From Eudorina sp. 2006-703-Eu-15 (lineage: Eukaryota > Chlorophyta > Chlorophyceae > Chlamydomonadales > Volvocaceae): 64,000 nt of DNA. The translations under genes were made by a program, and so were the position numbers. Where the stretch lies: positions 540,723 to 604,722 of the forward strand of contig BDSI01000065.1 in NCBI GenBank assembly GCA_003117195.1, read 5' to 3'. Shown one piece after another: positions 38,096 to 50,164 of this stretch (position 1 is the first letter of the stretch; each line of letters opens with the position of its first letter). Under the pieces are notes generated by a model. The model was not told the DNA's origin. It saw only the letters and a program-made list of their open reading frames with translations, and did no database searches.

Positions 38096-38420
38096 ATCTT
38101 TATAGAATAAGCAAACAAACCTTCTTCGGCGGGCGCATTTCGGAGGCACAGTCATATTCTGGATTACTTGTACGCAATGCTCGGCAAGCTTCTTTCCGAA
38201 TTCTACGGCGAATTAAGACGCTCCTCGACTTTATTAAAACATGGAGTAATTAGCTTTTCAACAAATTCATTTATTTCCGCTAGCACCGTGTGGTTCGGAA
38301 GCGTACTAAAGTGCAGTGCATGGCCTTGCATCGACGGAAGATCGCCATGCTCGCTACTTGATTCAATAGAACATAATTAACTACATATATTGGCGCCATG
38401 AGCATGGAGATCTGCTGTCT

Positions 38421-38489
38421 GATGCTCGCTACCGGCTAGTCCGGTAATTAGCGAGCATGCTCGGAGCACGGTTGTCCGGTCGGGTCGCT
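38421..38489 (-). repeat. Right terminal inverted repeat
   Basis: Inverted complement of 30307-30375 over 69 bases with three mismatches; sequence identity ends sharply at both edges. Confidence 0.85.
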
Positions 38490-38935
38490 TACAGTCGTCT
38501 CCGCGTGCGCCAGGGAGGGAGGGCGGCAGGCGGGGTGGCTATCTTAAGACATAAATATATATTCGGCCGAAAATCTTGAGTTTTGATAGATACTTTCCCT
38601 TGGGAGAAAGATGAGGTTTTAGATACGCATGGCCTCTCGCACGGGGAAAAGCCCCCTTGAGTAGATAAAATGCCAGCAAAAGCTCCCTCCGACAGATACT
38701 TTCAGCACGATTGGGCGAGGAGTATCTTCGGCCGTAGATACTCTGCAAAATAAGATATCCACCCTGGCGGCAGGTCCTGCTGCTGCCTCATGGTGGCACC
38801 GGCCTCTAGCTAGCTAGCTGGGGGTCACGTAGGCACGCATGCACGCAGGTGCAGTGCGTGGTGCACTCAGCGCGTGGGAATGTCGGTCCACAGCACACAC
38901 ATACAGGCTTGCCCTGTATATATGAATGAATGAAT

Positions 38936-39023
38936 GTTACAGCGGACCCCAATGAATGTTACAGCGGACCCCTGTATATATGGTATACACCGCCGTTGAT
39001 CCCTTTTCGGGGTCCGCTGTAAC
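38936..39023. mobile_element. Short inverted-repeat element with GTTACAGCGGACCCC ends
   Basis: The motif gttacagcggacccc occurs at 38936-38950 and 38958-38972, and its complement at 39009-39023. The right part, read in reverse, matches sequences at 22907 and 33667, each of which continues with gggatca and then a GTRTACCAGGGC-like stretch. This looks like a MITE or solo end of a DNA transposon family with three copies in the window. Confidence 0.6.
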
Positions 39024-42000
39024 GCACGTTAATTCGTTCTTCATACAGCAACCCAATCCATGTACGACAGCAGCGATAGCAACCCAACTCGGCTGAAATG
39101 CGCCGAGACAATACATACGTAGATAGATGGGCAGTTACACAGCTGGAAAGGTGCGAGCGAGCCCAGTGCTCCAGATAGCCACCGTGCACAGATCGATCCA
39201 TCCAAATAGCGTATGTACGTATGTAGCGGCATGGTCGTACGTGGCCGTGTAATAATAACGCACGGCCGCACGTGGGGGATGAGGCAGATAGAGGGGTATA
39301 CATGCCGTGCATCTATCGTTAGTTCACGAAGCGCATGCACAAAACAGACGTCCAACATCGATACCCTGCTGCGGAGGGACGGACACATTACCTTAGCCGC
39401 TGCGCGCGAGTGAAATCAACAGGCGGAGACACACGCGACGAACGTTAGCATTTGCCCAAGTAAGTAACCGACGCGTCGTCCGAGCCGACACAGCTAGCCC
39501 CAGGCAACCACAGGCACGGAATGTGCGGCCGGCAGCGTTGCGGCAGCTGGACGACGTGGCCCTTCACATTCAGGTGGGTACTGGCGGGTGACAGGCCGCC
39601 GCCCCCTACATCCACCCGCGGCGCCCGCTGGCTGGCGGGCCCCTGCCACGGTATCCCACGAATGAAGCCACCTGGAGTGTTCTTCGTTGCCGACTTAAGA
39701 CAGACTAAATCGCGTGTCTGGCTGCCTCGCAGCAACCCAGTCCTCCTTACACATACATACACACACACATACACACACCCACGCTCATATGCATGCATAT
39801 GCGCGTCTGACATGCACTTCCACGCATGTACCTCACGGCGGTGTAATAACGTGCGTACGGATGTCGTACGAGCTGCTGCTCGCACGTATGTACGACTGCT
39901 CGCACGCACGTACAACAGCGCGCTCATGTACGTCGTCCATCCACATGCCTTCGCGGCAGCGGCGGCGGCCGCGGCGCCAAACCGCACTTTTCCACAGGTA
40001 GGTAGGTAGGACGGAGGCGTCTCTCTTCACTCGCCCAACCACACAACCAAACAGCAAAATAATAGAAACATACACATACACGAAAGCTTCCCCCATCCGC
40101 AACCTCCCAGCAGCCGCAGAAATCGGTACACGCCGAGCGAACAAGGCGGACGTCGCCGGCCGCCATACATGCATCCGCGCCCAAGCCTGTGTGTCTACGT
40201 AGTGCGTCTCTCCGCTCCTCGCACCATCGAACGCACCGCAAGCTAATGATGAGGCCCAACACCCTGCCTGTGCCCCTCCGTCCACCCCGTCAAGCCGCCC
40301 ACACCAGCGAGCCCATGATGATGTCACGCACTATTATTCACGGCGCTTCAACCGTCGATACGGTACCGATCTGTGCCCTCATGGCAGCAGATACGTACAC
40401 CGCACTACGCTGTGTGCAGCAGTCGTGCAAGTAGATAGTCCATCAGCCAACTAACCGGGGCGGCGAGGGCTGGCCATCCAATCAGTAGGTAGGGGAGGAA
40501 AGGCCCCTATCGGCTGCTGCGGGGCCAAACAGCACGCAGGCAGGCAGGGGGCTGAGCGAGGGAGCTGCTGAAGGCGGGACAAACCCACATCCACCCAGAC
40601 GCCGTGGGAGCACCTCTCGCTCGTCACGTACGACATACAGCACGTGCGGACGGGCTCTGAGGACGTACATACGCGCGGCACCCCGTTTCCAAGGTCCCCC
40701 ATCCCCATCCAGGAGAACAAATTAAAACAGCGCTTCACATCGACCACACCCACCGTCCCACATTAGCAGATCAATCTCGCGCGCGCACACAAACAGAACG
40801 GACGGACAGGCAGTCCATATAAGCCAGCAATCAAGGGCCTGAAGAAACACACCGACCGGCGCCGGCGCGGGAAGGGCCCATGTACTCATCCAGATCAAGT
40901 GTGTGTGGGAACTACGCATGGGGCCCCAATGCATGCACGGCAGCGCACATAGTGGTTTCCGAGAATTTCATAGTACCCGCCGTACATACACAGTCACACG
41001 TACAACACGCGCGCGCCCTGCACAGTGACCCAAAGACAGCCCCCTTCCCCCCAACAGCACTTGGGTATGAATGGCATCAACGAAAACGACGGGATGGCAG
41101 ACATGATCAGTGCGAAAGGAAGAAGTAAGAAAAGACGAAGAAGAAAAGTTCATGGTATGAATCTGGGTGCGGTGGCGGTACTTCCACACCTCAACACAAT
41201 CCACACTTTTGCAGGATGCAGAGCAGCTTCTTAGCCGCGCAGCACCCCGCACGCACGCACGCACGCACTCGTACGGATGTGATGCACCCACGGTTGCATT
41301 TCTAAACACACGGGCATCGCGCTTCGGCGCGCTCATACACAGCTAGCTTCGCTGGCACATCCTTCCTTTCTTGTTTTCTTTCTTCTTTCCCCCCAAAATA
41401 CACACCCAAGCGCATGCCATACATGCCGCGGGCGGCAGCGCCCAGAGGCTCTCACAGCACGGCACAGCACGGAACGACACGCACAGCACAGCACAGTACA
41501 GCATGACACGAGACAGTACGGCGCTGCACAGCATGCATGGAGGACACAATAATGCGCAGTGGCGGCGGAGCTGCCAGCCATGACAATCTCCAAGTAACGT
41601 TTGTACGGCAACTAGTCGATAGGTAGGCGCGGCCGATGGCGGGCAACGCATGTGACGTGGGCGAGCGAGCCAGCCATCTGTATGTGTCGCCACACGGCGG
41701 GCCTCCACCCCAGTTCGATCAAGCAGCCGTCCGTCCCCCCATACGCCTCCATCCGCCTCATGCGTCCCTTCACCTCATTGCACCCGTCCACCTCATCATT
41801 GCGTCCATACCTACCACAATGTGATCCAGCCCTGGCTGATCCCACCAACCGACACCAACCGACACCAACCGACACCACGGGCTTCATTGGGGTTCAGGAA
41901 CTGCATGCGTCGGCAGTACCCGTACAACAATGGACAGGGCCCGCGCGCATCAATCATGTGGTGCAGCAAAGGAAGAAAAGGAAAGAAAGGGGAACGAAAG

Positions 42001-42402
42001 AGCACAGGATAGAGCACATACACACAGTGCCCGTTGCGCAGGGTCTATCTTACCGCGCACGCGGCGAACCCTGCCCACACGGCACACGGGGGTGCATGCT
42101 CTCGCGCGGGTAGATACCGCTGTGCATCGCCGACGAAACACGGCTTCGCCAGGAAATAAAGCAGTATCCAGAATGGGAATTGTGTGCTTTCATAAGAACC
42201 GAGCTCATGGACTCGCGGCATGCACATTTACACACATACACCACATACACATACACGTGTAAACCCACATGCCCCAATCTCGGGACGTGGAAACGACCAC
42301 GATCTCTTCCCCACAGATAGATACGCGGGACACCGACCCACGGTTCCTCCTCGTCCGACGGCTGACCCACGGGTCCTTCCCCTTCCACGAGCCAAGCAGC
42401 GC
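39024..42402. other. Region without a convincing gene
   Basis: It is rich in short CA, GTAC and cgcacgca repeats. A minus-strand frame ending at 39445 (tail CVGSDDASVTYLGKC) and a plus-strand frame near 40579-40765 look weakly exon-like, but neither could be linked to others by phase. The right end holds the 3' UTR of the large minus-strand gene. Confidence 0.5.
42228..42232 (-). other. Candidate polyadenylation signal of the large minus-strand gene
   Basis: The minus strand reads TGTAA here, about 170 bases after the stop codon at 42403-42405. TGTAA is the common volvocine polyadenylation signal. Confidence 0.45.
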
Positions 42403-45400
42403 TCAGCCCCTGTTCTTCACTGACGCCAGCCAGGCGTTGTCCCGGCTCTTCTCCAGCATCGCCCGGCGCCGCCGGGCGGCAGGGTCCTCCTCATACGCCA
42501 TGTGGCCCGACTGCTGCGGCTGCAGCTGCCGCTGCTGCTGGGGCTCCCCGCCGCCAAAGCCACCGCCGCCGCCTGCTCGTGCCAGGATGCCGGTGGGCCG
42601 AATCACGACGCCCTCGTCCAGCAGCTCCTCCTCCTCGACATCATCTCGGAAGGACTGGTTGCCCAGGTCCGCGAACTTGAACTGCCGGACGCTGCGGTGC
42701 CCGCCCTGCGGTGATGAGTGCGGGGTGTGGTTAGTGTGGTGCGGTTTGGCGCTTTGGCGTGATGCGGCGGTATGGCATAAGGCCCGGATCCGACCCGCGG
42801 GTCGGACAGCGGAGACCGGAGGCGCAGTGGGCTCGATCATAACTCCAGAGTGGGCCCAGCGCCGTTAGGTGGGTCGCACAGAGGAGTGAGCCATCGCCCG
42901 CGCCGCGCCGGCCCAACTCGGCACCTGGCCTGAGTCACCGAGACCAAGACCCCATCCCCGCAGTGAGGTTTCGGAGCCGGGTACTTGGGCGGCCCCGAGG
43001 AGGGCGGTAAGGCCCGCTAGGCGAAAGCTAAGCCCAGCTGGCGGCGAATGCAAACCTCGAGCACAACCCATGAGCCCCAGCAGTCATCCCAGGTGCTTCC
43101 AATCGACCACCAGGCCCTCACCCTCAGGGGGGCCTACCCTTCTGAGGCCCTCACCCTCACGGGGGTTACGTACCGTGATGCTCTTGCTGCTCTTGGAGGG
43201 GCCCCCGGAGGCCGACCCGCCGGAACCCTCGTCGTCGTCATCCACACCATCGCCTCCCTGCGGGTAGCGCGCGTGACAGATATTCCGCGCAGCGTGACAG
43301 ATATTCCGCGCAGCGTGACAGATATTCCGCGCAGCGTGACAGATATTCCGCGCAGCGTGACAGATATTCCGCGCAGCGTGACAGATATTCCGCGCAGCGT
43401 GACAGATATTCCGCGCTGCGTGACAGATATTCCGCGCAGCGTGACAGATATTCCGCGCAGCGTGACAGATATTCCGCGCAGCGCGACAGATATTCCGCGC
43501 AGCGTGACAGATATTCCGCGCAGCGTGACAGATATTCCGCGCAGCGTGACAGATATTCCGCGCAGCGTGACAGATATTCCGCGCAGCGTGACAGGCACAC
43601 CGACCAACAGCGCACCGTGTCAATAGTCAAGTGTTACGCGCCGGAAGAACAAGCGGAAGGAAAAGAATCAAGAGGGAACGGCAGCTTCGGGTGCACACGT
43701 GCACTTGTGCAGCGGGGGAGCAGCACACAGCCGACACGGCTGAGGCGAGGCGGAACCGGCACACCGACAGACAAAGCAGGGGACGGATGCGGGGGGCTGC
43801 GCGCCCCGAAACCGACCAGAGGCCAGCTTCCGCCATCTGCCCTGGGACGACGCGCCCCGCGTACCTCTCCGCCAGTCGCGTGCTTCATCTTGCGAGAGGG
43901 CCGGCCGAAGCCCTGGACCGGCGGCGGAGCGGCAGCGGCTGGCGCGGCGGCGGCGGCGGCAGCCTCGGGATCCACGGAGCCGTCGTGGTCGCCCATGCCC
44001 GGTCTGAGAAGGAGCACAAAACGGAGGGAGAGGGAAGGAAAGGTTCGTGGGTCCGGGGGCTGGCAGGCTTGCCGGCCCGCCGGATGGTACAGATTGTACA
44101 GATGACTGTCGAGAGGGTACAGATAGCTTTCATGCTTTCGTTTAAGACTCCCATAGATATGGAGACGGATCTGCTAGAGAGACATAATAAGCACCCACCT
44201 GTTGAAATTGCGCAGGTTGGCCGGCAGTCCAGCCTTGGCCGCTGCGGCGGCAGCAGCGGCCGCCGCCGCCGCCGCCTCCTCGTCCACGTCGCCGCCGCCG
44301 CCGCTTCCGTCGGGGCGCTGGAAGCCCCGCAGGCTCCGTTGGCCTCCCTTGGCGGCGCCGCCGGTTAGCTTGGCCGCCGCCGCCGCTGCGACAGCGTCGT
44401 CGTCCAGACCGCCGTTGGCGCCGTCGCCGGGACGGTTGAACTTGACGCTGCGGTTGCCCGACGGTACGGCACTGCCCTTTTTAACCACCGACGGCCCCGA
44501 CGGCGGCGGCTCTGAATCCATTCCTCCACCCATGGCGTTCCCAGGACGGTTGAAGCGAACGCTGCGGTGGCCGCCCGGGGCAATGCCGCCACCGGCGGAT
44601 GCGGTCGCGGCAGCCTCGGCCTCTTCGTCGAAGGAGCCTTCGGGGCCGTCGCCGCCGCGCTTGAATCGCGCCATTCCCTTGCCCCAGCTAGCGGCACCTC
44701 CCGCCGCCGCGGCGGCGGCAGCTGCCTCTTCGTCGAAGGAGCCTTCGGGGCCGTCGCCGCCGCGCTTGAATCGCGCCATTCCCTTGCCCCAGCTAGCGGC
44801 ACCTCCCGCCGCCGCGGCGGCGGCAGCTGCCTCTTCGTCGAAGGAGCCTTCGGGGCCGTCGCCGCCGCGCTTGAATCGCGCCATTCCCTTGCCCCAGCTA
44901 GCGGCACCTCCCGCCGCCGCGGCGGCGGCAGCTGCCTCTTCGTCGAAGGAGCCTTCGGGGCCGTCGCCGCCACGCTTGAATCGCGCCATTCCCTTGCCCC
45001 AGCTAGCGGCACCTCCTGCCGCCGCCGCGGCGGCGGCTGCCTCTTCGTCGAAGGAGCCTTCCGGGCCGTCGCCGCCGCGCTTGAACCGGGCCATTCCCTT
45101 GCCCCAGCTAGCGGCACCTCCCGCCGCCGCAGCGGCGGCAGCTGCCTCTTCGTCGAAGGAGCCTTCCGGGCCGTCGCCGCCGCGCTTGAACCGGGCCATT
45201 CCCTTGCCCCAGCTAGCGGCACCTCCCGCCGCCGCAGCGGCGGCAGCCGCCTCCTCGTCGAAGGAGCCTTCGGGGCCGTCGCCGCCGCGCTTGAATCGCG
45301 CCATTCCCTTGCCCCAGCTAGCGGCACCTCCCGCCGCCGCAGCGGCGGCAGCCGCCTCCTCGTCGAAGGAGCCTTCGGGGCCGTCGCCGCCGCGCTTAAA

Positions 45401-48400
45401 TCGCGCCATTCCCTTGCCCCAGCTAGCGGCACCTCCCGCCGCCGCGGTGGCACCAGCCGCCTCTTCGTCGAAGTTGCCTTCGGGGCCGTCCCCAGGCCGA
45501 TTGAACCGGGCCATATTCTTCCCTTTGCCGGCTCCTCCAGCTGATCCCCCAGACGGGGCCCCTGCAAGGTCGTCCATGTCGCCGCCGCTGCCGCCGCCGG
45601 GCCGCTTGAACTTGGCCATGCCCTTTCCAAAACCGGCTGCTGCGGCGGCGGCGGCGCTGCCAGCCGCCTCCGAATCCGGATCCACATCGCCGCCGTCGGG
45701 GCCGAAATGGATCCCGCTCCTGGATCCTCTGGCCCGGGTCGGTGAGCCCTTGCTGCCGGCGCTTCCGCGCGCCGTCTCGTCCTCGACGTCGCCGCCGCTC
45801 TCCCCCAGTCGCAATCTGATGCCGTTTCTGCTCTTGCTCTTACCGCCGGCCGCAGCGCCGGCGGCGCCGCCCGCAGCGCCGCCGGCCGCGGCCCCGCCGT
45901 CGAAGCGGCCGCTGGCGGCGCCCCTAGAGCTCCGACTAAGCTTGAGGCTGCGGGAGCCGCTCGACGTCCTGGAACCCTCGCCGACGCCGTCGGCGTCCAA
46001 ATCCCGTCCGCTGCCGCCGAGGCCGGCGCCGCCGCCAGCACGCCTCAGCTGTGCGCTGCGGGAGCTGGAGCCCTTAGCGGCCGGGAAGGCGCTGCCGGCC
46101 GCGGCGGCGGCGGCGCCGCCGCCGCTGCCGCCGTCACCCGGGAAGGCACTGTTGCGGGAGGCGCGGCGGCTGGCATGCCATGCATCGCCGGCGTCGGCGC
46201 CGGCGGCGGTGGCCCAGCTACCGGCGGCGGCGGCGGTGCCGTCGTCCACGTCGATTCCGATGCTGGCGCCCTCACGAGGATGGGATGCGTTGAAGGTCTT
46301 CAGATAGATGGAAGGAAGCGCGCCAAGCCGCCGGTTCTCGGGTACGGGGCTGCCGGCGGCGGCGTTGTCCTGGCTGGCGCCAGCGGCGTCACCGCCAGCA
46401 GCCGCTCCGGCGGCGGCGGAAATGGCCGCCACACCCCCGCCGATGCCATCCGCAGCGTCGCCGCCAGCCGATGCGTCGCCGCCGCCGCCGGTGCTGCTGC
46501 CTGGGAGCTGCGCGCCGGTACGCGGGCTGGCCATCGCGCCCGCGGTGGCGTTCTCCGCCTGTAGGGCTGCCGCCGTGGCGACGGCAGCGGAGCTGCTGCC
46601 GCTGCCGCGGCCGGCGGCCTCGCCGCCGCCGCCGCCGCCGCCAGCTGCGTGGGATCGCGTGAACGAGCCACCGGCCGTCGCGGCACCGGCGGCGGCAGCC
46701 AGCGCGCCGACGGCGCCGTCGCCAGATGCAGCACTCAACCGGGATTGCCGTACACCGTGCGTAGGTGAGAACGCGCCGCCGGCAGCACCGCTGCCGACGG
46801 GACTTCCCAGTTCCACTCCCAACGTCGGCACGCCGACAGCGAAACCCGTCGCCGACACGTTCCGGCTCGCGACGCCGGCACGGTGCTGCGCGGTCATGCT
46901 GCCCAGTGCGCTGACTCCTCCCGTTGACGCTCTGCCGTACGTCGAACCCATCGAGCCGGCGGCCGTAGCCGCCGCCGTCGCAGTGGCCGCCGCCGCGGCG
47001 GCGGCGGCGGCTTCGTCCAGCTCCGCCAGCGTTGGCAGCTCCGACGCCGACGCAGCCCCCGCCCGCGGCGACGTCGTACCGGCCGGACCCGTCTCCGCCG
47101 AGGCTTTGGCGGCGGCGCCGCTGCCACCACCAAAGATCCCGCCGAAGAGCTTGGAGAAGAAGCCTTTAGGCGGAGAGGCGGCACCGGCACCAGCGGCGCC
47201 GGTTGCACCACCAGCGGCGCCAGACGCCGCCGCCGCCGTCGTCGATCCACCGTCGGCCGCACCTGACGTGGCCCAGGCCTGCCCCTCCCTGGCCTGTCCG
47301 CTGACAGAACCGGCGGTGCTCCGCCGCGCGCCATTGTTGCTGGCGCTGGCGGCGGCGGCGGCGGCGGCGGCCGCGGCGATCGCCGACGCGGAGAACGCCG
47401 CGCCGCTGCCGCTGGCCCCGCCGCCGCCGCCGCCGCCGCCGGCAGCAGCGCCCTCAGCCCCCTGGCCCAGCGTTGGCAGCTCAGCCGAGACCTCCTGAGG
47501 TCGGGGCCGGAGTAAACAGCTTAACGCGTGTGCATGTATGTGATGAAAGCAGGCACATCTGTCCTTGCTTACCGCCTGCCGTTTCGCCGCTCCGAGGTGT
47601 TTGGCTTGGCAAATATAAATTTAAGTGTGAAACATAATCCAAACCTTAAAAAATGGTCTTTGGGTTTGTGGTGCCCTACACGTTTTTTAATAGCTTAAGA
47701 GATTATTTTAAACAACCGGTGCACACTCGTGCCATTTCGCGGACCTCAATCTTCATTGACCTCCAGACATCCTTGCAACCTGCCCCTGCCCCTGCCCCTG
47801 CCCCTGCCCCTGCCCCTGCCCCTGCCCCTGCCCCTGCCCCTGCCCCTGCCCCTGCCCCTGCCCCTGCCCAGTGAGGCCAGGGATGTCGCGGGGAACTCAC
47901 CGCGAGCGTGGGCACCTTGAGGGAGGCGCCCCCGGCGGCGTCCCCAGCTCGTACGAACAGGCCGTGGGTGCTGGTGACGGAGGGCGCACTGCTCTGGGGC
48001 TCCTGCGCGGGTGAGGTTGGTTGGGTGGTTGGGTGGTTGGAGGTCGTCAGTTAGTTGGTGAAGTAGGCAGTCAGGCAGGGAGGCAGGGAGGCAGGCACCC
48101 ACGACTGGCGGCCTTGCCCTGTGTCCCTCGCCGTCCACTCCACCCCTGTGGAGTCCATGCGGGTGCCCGGGGGCCGTACGGTTGTACCCTCACCGCCCCT
48201 CACGGCCCCCCCCCACACACCTCCATCATGGCCTCCAATCCACGGGCGATGTCCCCGCCGTACTTGGCCTCCAGGGCCCGTACGGACGCCGAGTCCATCG
48301 AAGCGGTGTGGAGGATGCCCGGAAGGCTGGCCGAGGCCCGAGGAGGCCCCGAGACCGACGCCGAGGCCGACGCCGCCGCGGCGGCGGCGGCGGCGGCGGT

Positions 48401-50129
48401 GGAGCCGCCGAACGCGCCGTGTTCCGCGGCGCCGGCGGCGGCGTCCACGCCGCCGCCGGGGTTACTGTCGCCGGCGCCGGGTACGGCGCCCGTCGCCCCG
48501 GCGACGACGCCGCCGGCGGCGGCCGCTCCCGCCGACGACGCGTCCGCGGCATGTAATGACGGCAGTACCGGCTTGGACAAGGGATTAGCGACGGCCGCAG
48601 AGGCGGCGGCGGCGGCGGAGGTGGTAGGGGATATCGAGATGGCGGCGGCGCCGCCGCCGCCCACGGCGGCAATCGACGGCAGCGCTGACTTCCGGCCCTT
48701 GAGGGCGGGAAGCGCCGCCAGCACGTCGGCGCCGCCTCCGCCGCCATCGACCGCCTCCGCCGTCGTGGCTTTGTGGCCGATCACAGTCGGCAGAACCGCC
48801 TTGGCGGTCAGCGGCGGCGTCGCCAGCGCAGGGTCCAGCTCTGGCAGGTGGCTTGCGGCGGGCGTCTGCAGCGGCGGCAGGACCTTGCCCTTGGCGGCCA
48901 CGTTGCGCATCAGAAGCGCAGTGAAGGACGCCGTCTTGGCATCGGCGGCGGCGGCGGCGACGCCGTCGCCGCCGCCAATCGTGTCCCGCGGCGACATCCT
49001 GGGCGACGCTGCGCCGTCGGCAGCGGCGCCCGACTCCGTTAGAAGCTTGCTGGTCTTTCGGAACAGCTCGCCGCCGGTGGCGAGCGCGCCCTCGGCGCCG
49101 GCGGCGCCGGCGGCGGCGCCCGCCAGCGCCGCCGCCGCGGCCGTGTCCATTTGTAGCGCAATGGCGGAGGCGCCGGACACGGAGGGCCCCGTACCGGCTC
49201 TGTAGACGCTAGCCCCGCCGGCGCCGTCGGCGCTGGAGACGGCGGATGCGGCCGAGATGCCGCCGCTGTCGGGCCCATTGCCTTCGCCGCCCGCCGCCGG
49301 CGCGGCGTCCTTGCCGCCCGACGCCGGCGGCACCGACGCGTCCGGCCCGCCGGCGCCGCCGGTCTTTGCGAAACCGACCCCTGGGCCCGCGCCGGCGGAG
49401 ACGCCGAGCCAGGCGGTGGCGCCCACAGGCGCGGCAGCGCCGGTAAGCGCGTTGCCCTCGCCGGGTACGGCATCAGCGTTGGCGAAGACGGCGTCGGCGG
49501 CCCCAGGCTCTGTGCCGGCGGTGACGGTGAATCCGCCAGCCGCCTTCTTCTTCTGCAGGGCCAGCGCGCCATTGTCGGGGCAAGAGGGGCAGGGGTGAAA
49601 CCGGGACAATTGCCCATAATGCTGGATATAGGCTCGCTGTTTGTACGGGATCCACGAAAAACGAAGTACCAAAATACGGGATCCGAGTTGCAGGTCCCCG
49701 CTTCCCGCTCCGCTCCCCGCGCCGTACCAGTCTGACGATGTCCGTATTCAGTGTCGTACGTGCGGCATCCGCGTGCAAATGCACACGTTCTAGCTGACGC
49801 AACCCCAACTCAACCAAAACCAACTTGAATCCGAAACCAATACCGAAACCGAAACCAAAACCGAAACCGTTAAACCGGACCGGGCTTTACCCACCCGCTT
49901 GCGGTAGTACAGGAACGCGGCCAACGCCAGCAGTGCAGCCAGCAATCCGCCCGCTGCCCCCGCGATGATCATGATCGGGAAGCCCTTCTTCTTGGCGGCG
50001 GCGGGCGGCGGCGCCAACAGTCCCACGCCCGCCACCACGGCCGGCGGCGGCGGACTGCCTGGCAGGTCACCGCTGTACTGCGATGTACGGCATGTAGACC
50101 CGGTTGCGGTCATTCCACTCGTCGTACCG

Positions 50130-50164
<35 letters not shown>

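Larger units (their letters stand above)
30307..38489. mobile_element. 8.2-kb element with 69-bp terminal inverted repeats
   Basis: The ends 30307-30375 and 38421-38489 are inverted complements of each other over 69 bases with three mismatches. The sequence diverges at once inside them, which defines an element of 8,183 bp. Inside, from left to right: an array of about eight 149-bp units, a unique region with a spliced-looking gene fragment, an array of eight 185-187-bp units, a short AT-rich region, and an array of about twelve 149-bp units in the opposite sense. The motif TGCTCGC and its complement recur near both ends and in both outer arrays, as expected for subterminal transposase-binding repeats. 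I see no recognisable transposase and no clear target-site duplication, so this is probably a non-autonomous or decayed DNA transposon of unknown superfamily. Confidence 0.7.

Noticed and set aside
39445..39575. Terminal-exon-like minus frame ending CVGSDDASVTYLGKC
   Set aside because: No upstream exon could be joined with confidence, and the region is otherwise simple-sequence rich.
43271..43600. CRISPR-like array
   Set aside because: The units are contiguous, without unique spacers, and lie in a eukaryotic intron; this is a minisatellite. The same applies to the 149-bp and 186-bp arrays.
44202..46307. 701-codon open frame on the plus strand
   Set aside because: It is antisense to the cytoplasmic-tail exon. 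Splice phases, repeat structure and charged motifs all support the minus strand; the plus frame is open only because of GC-rich codon composition.
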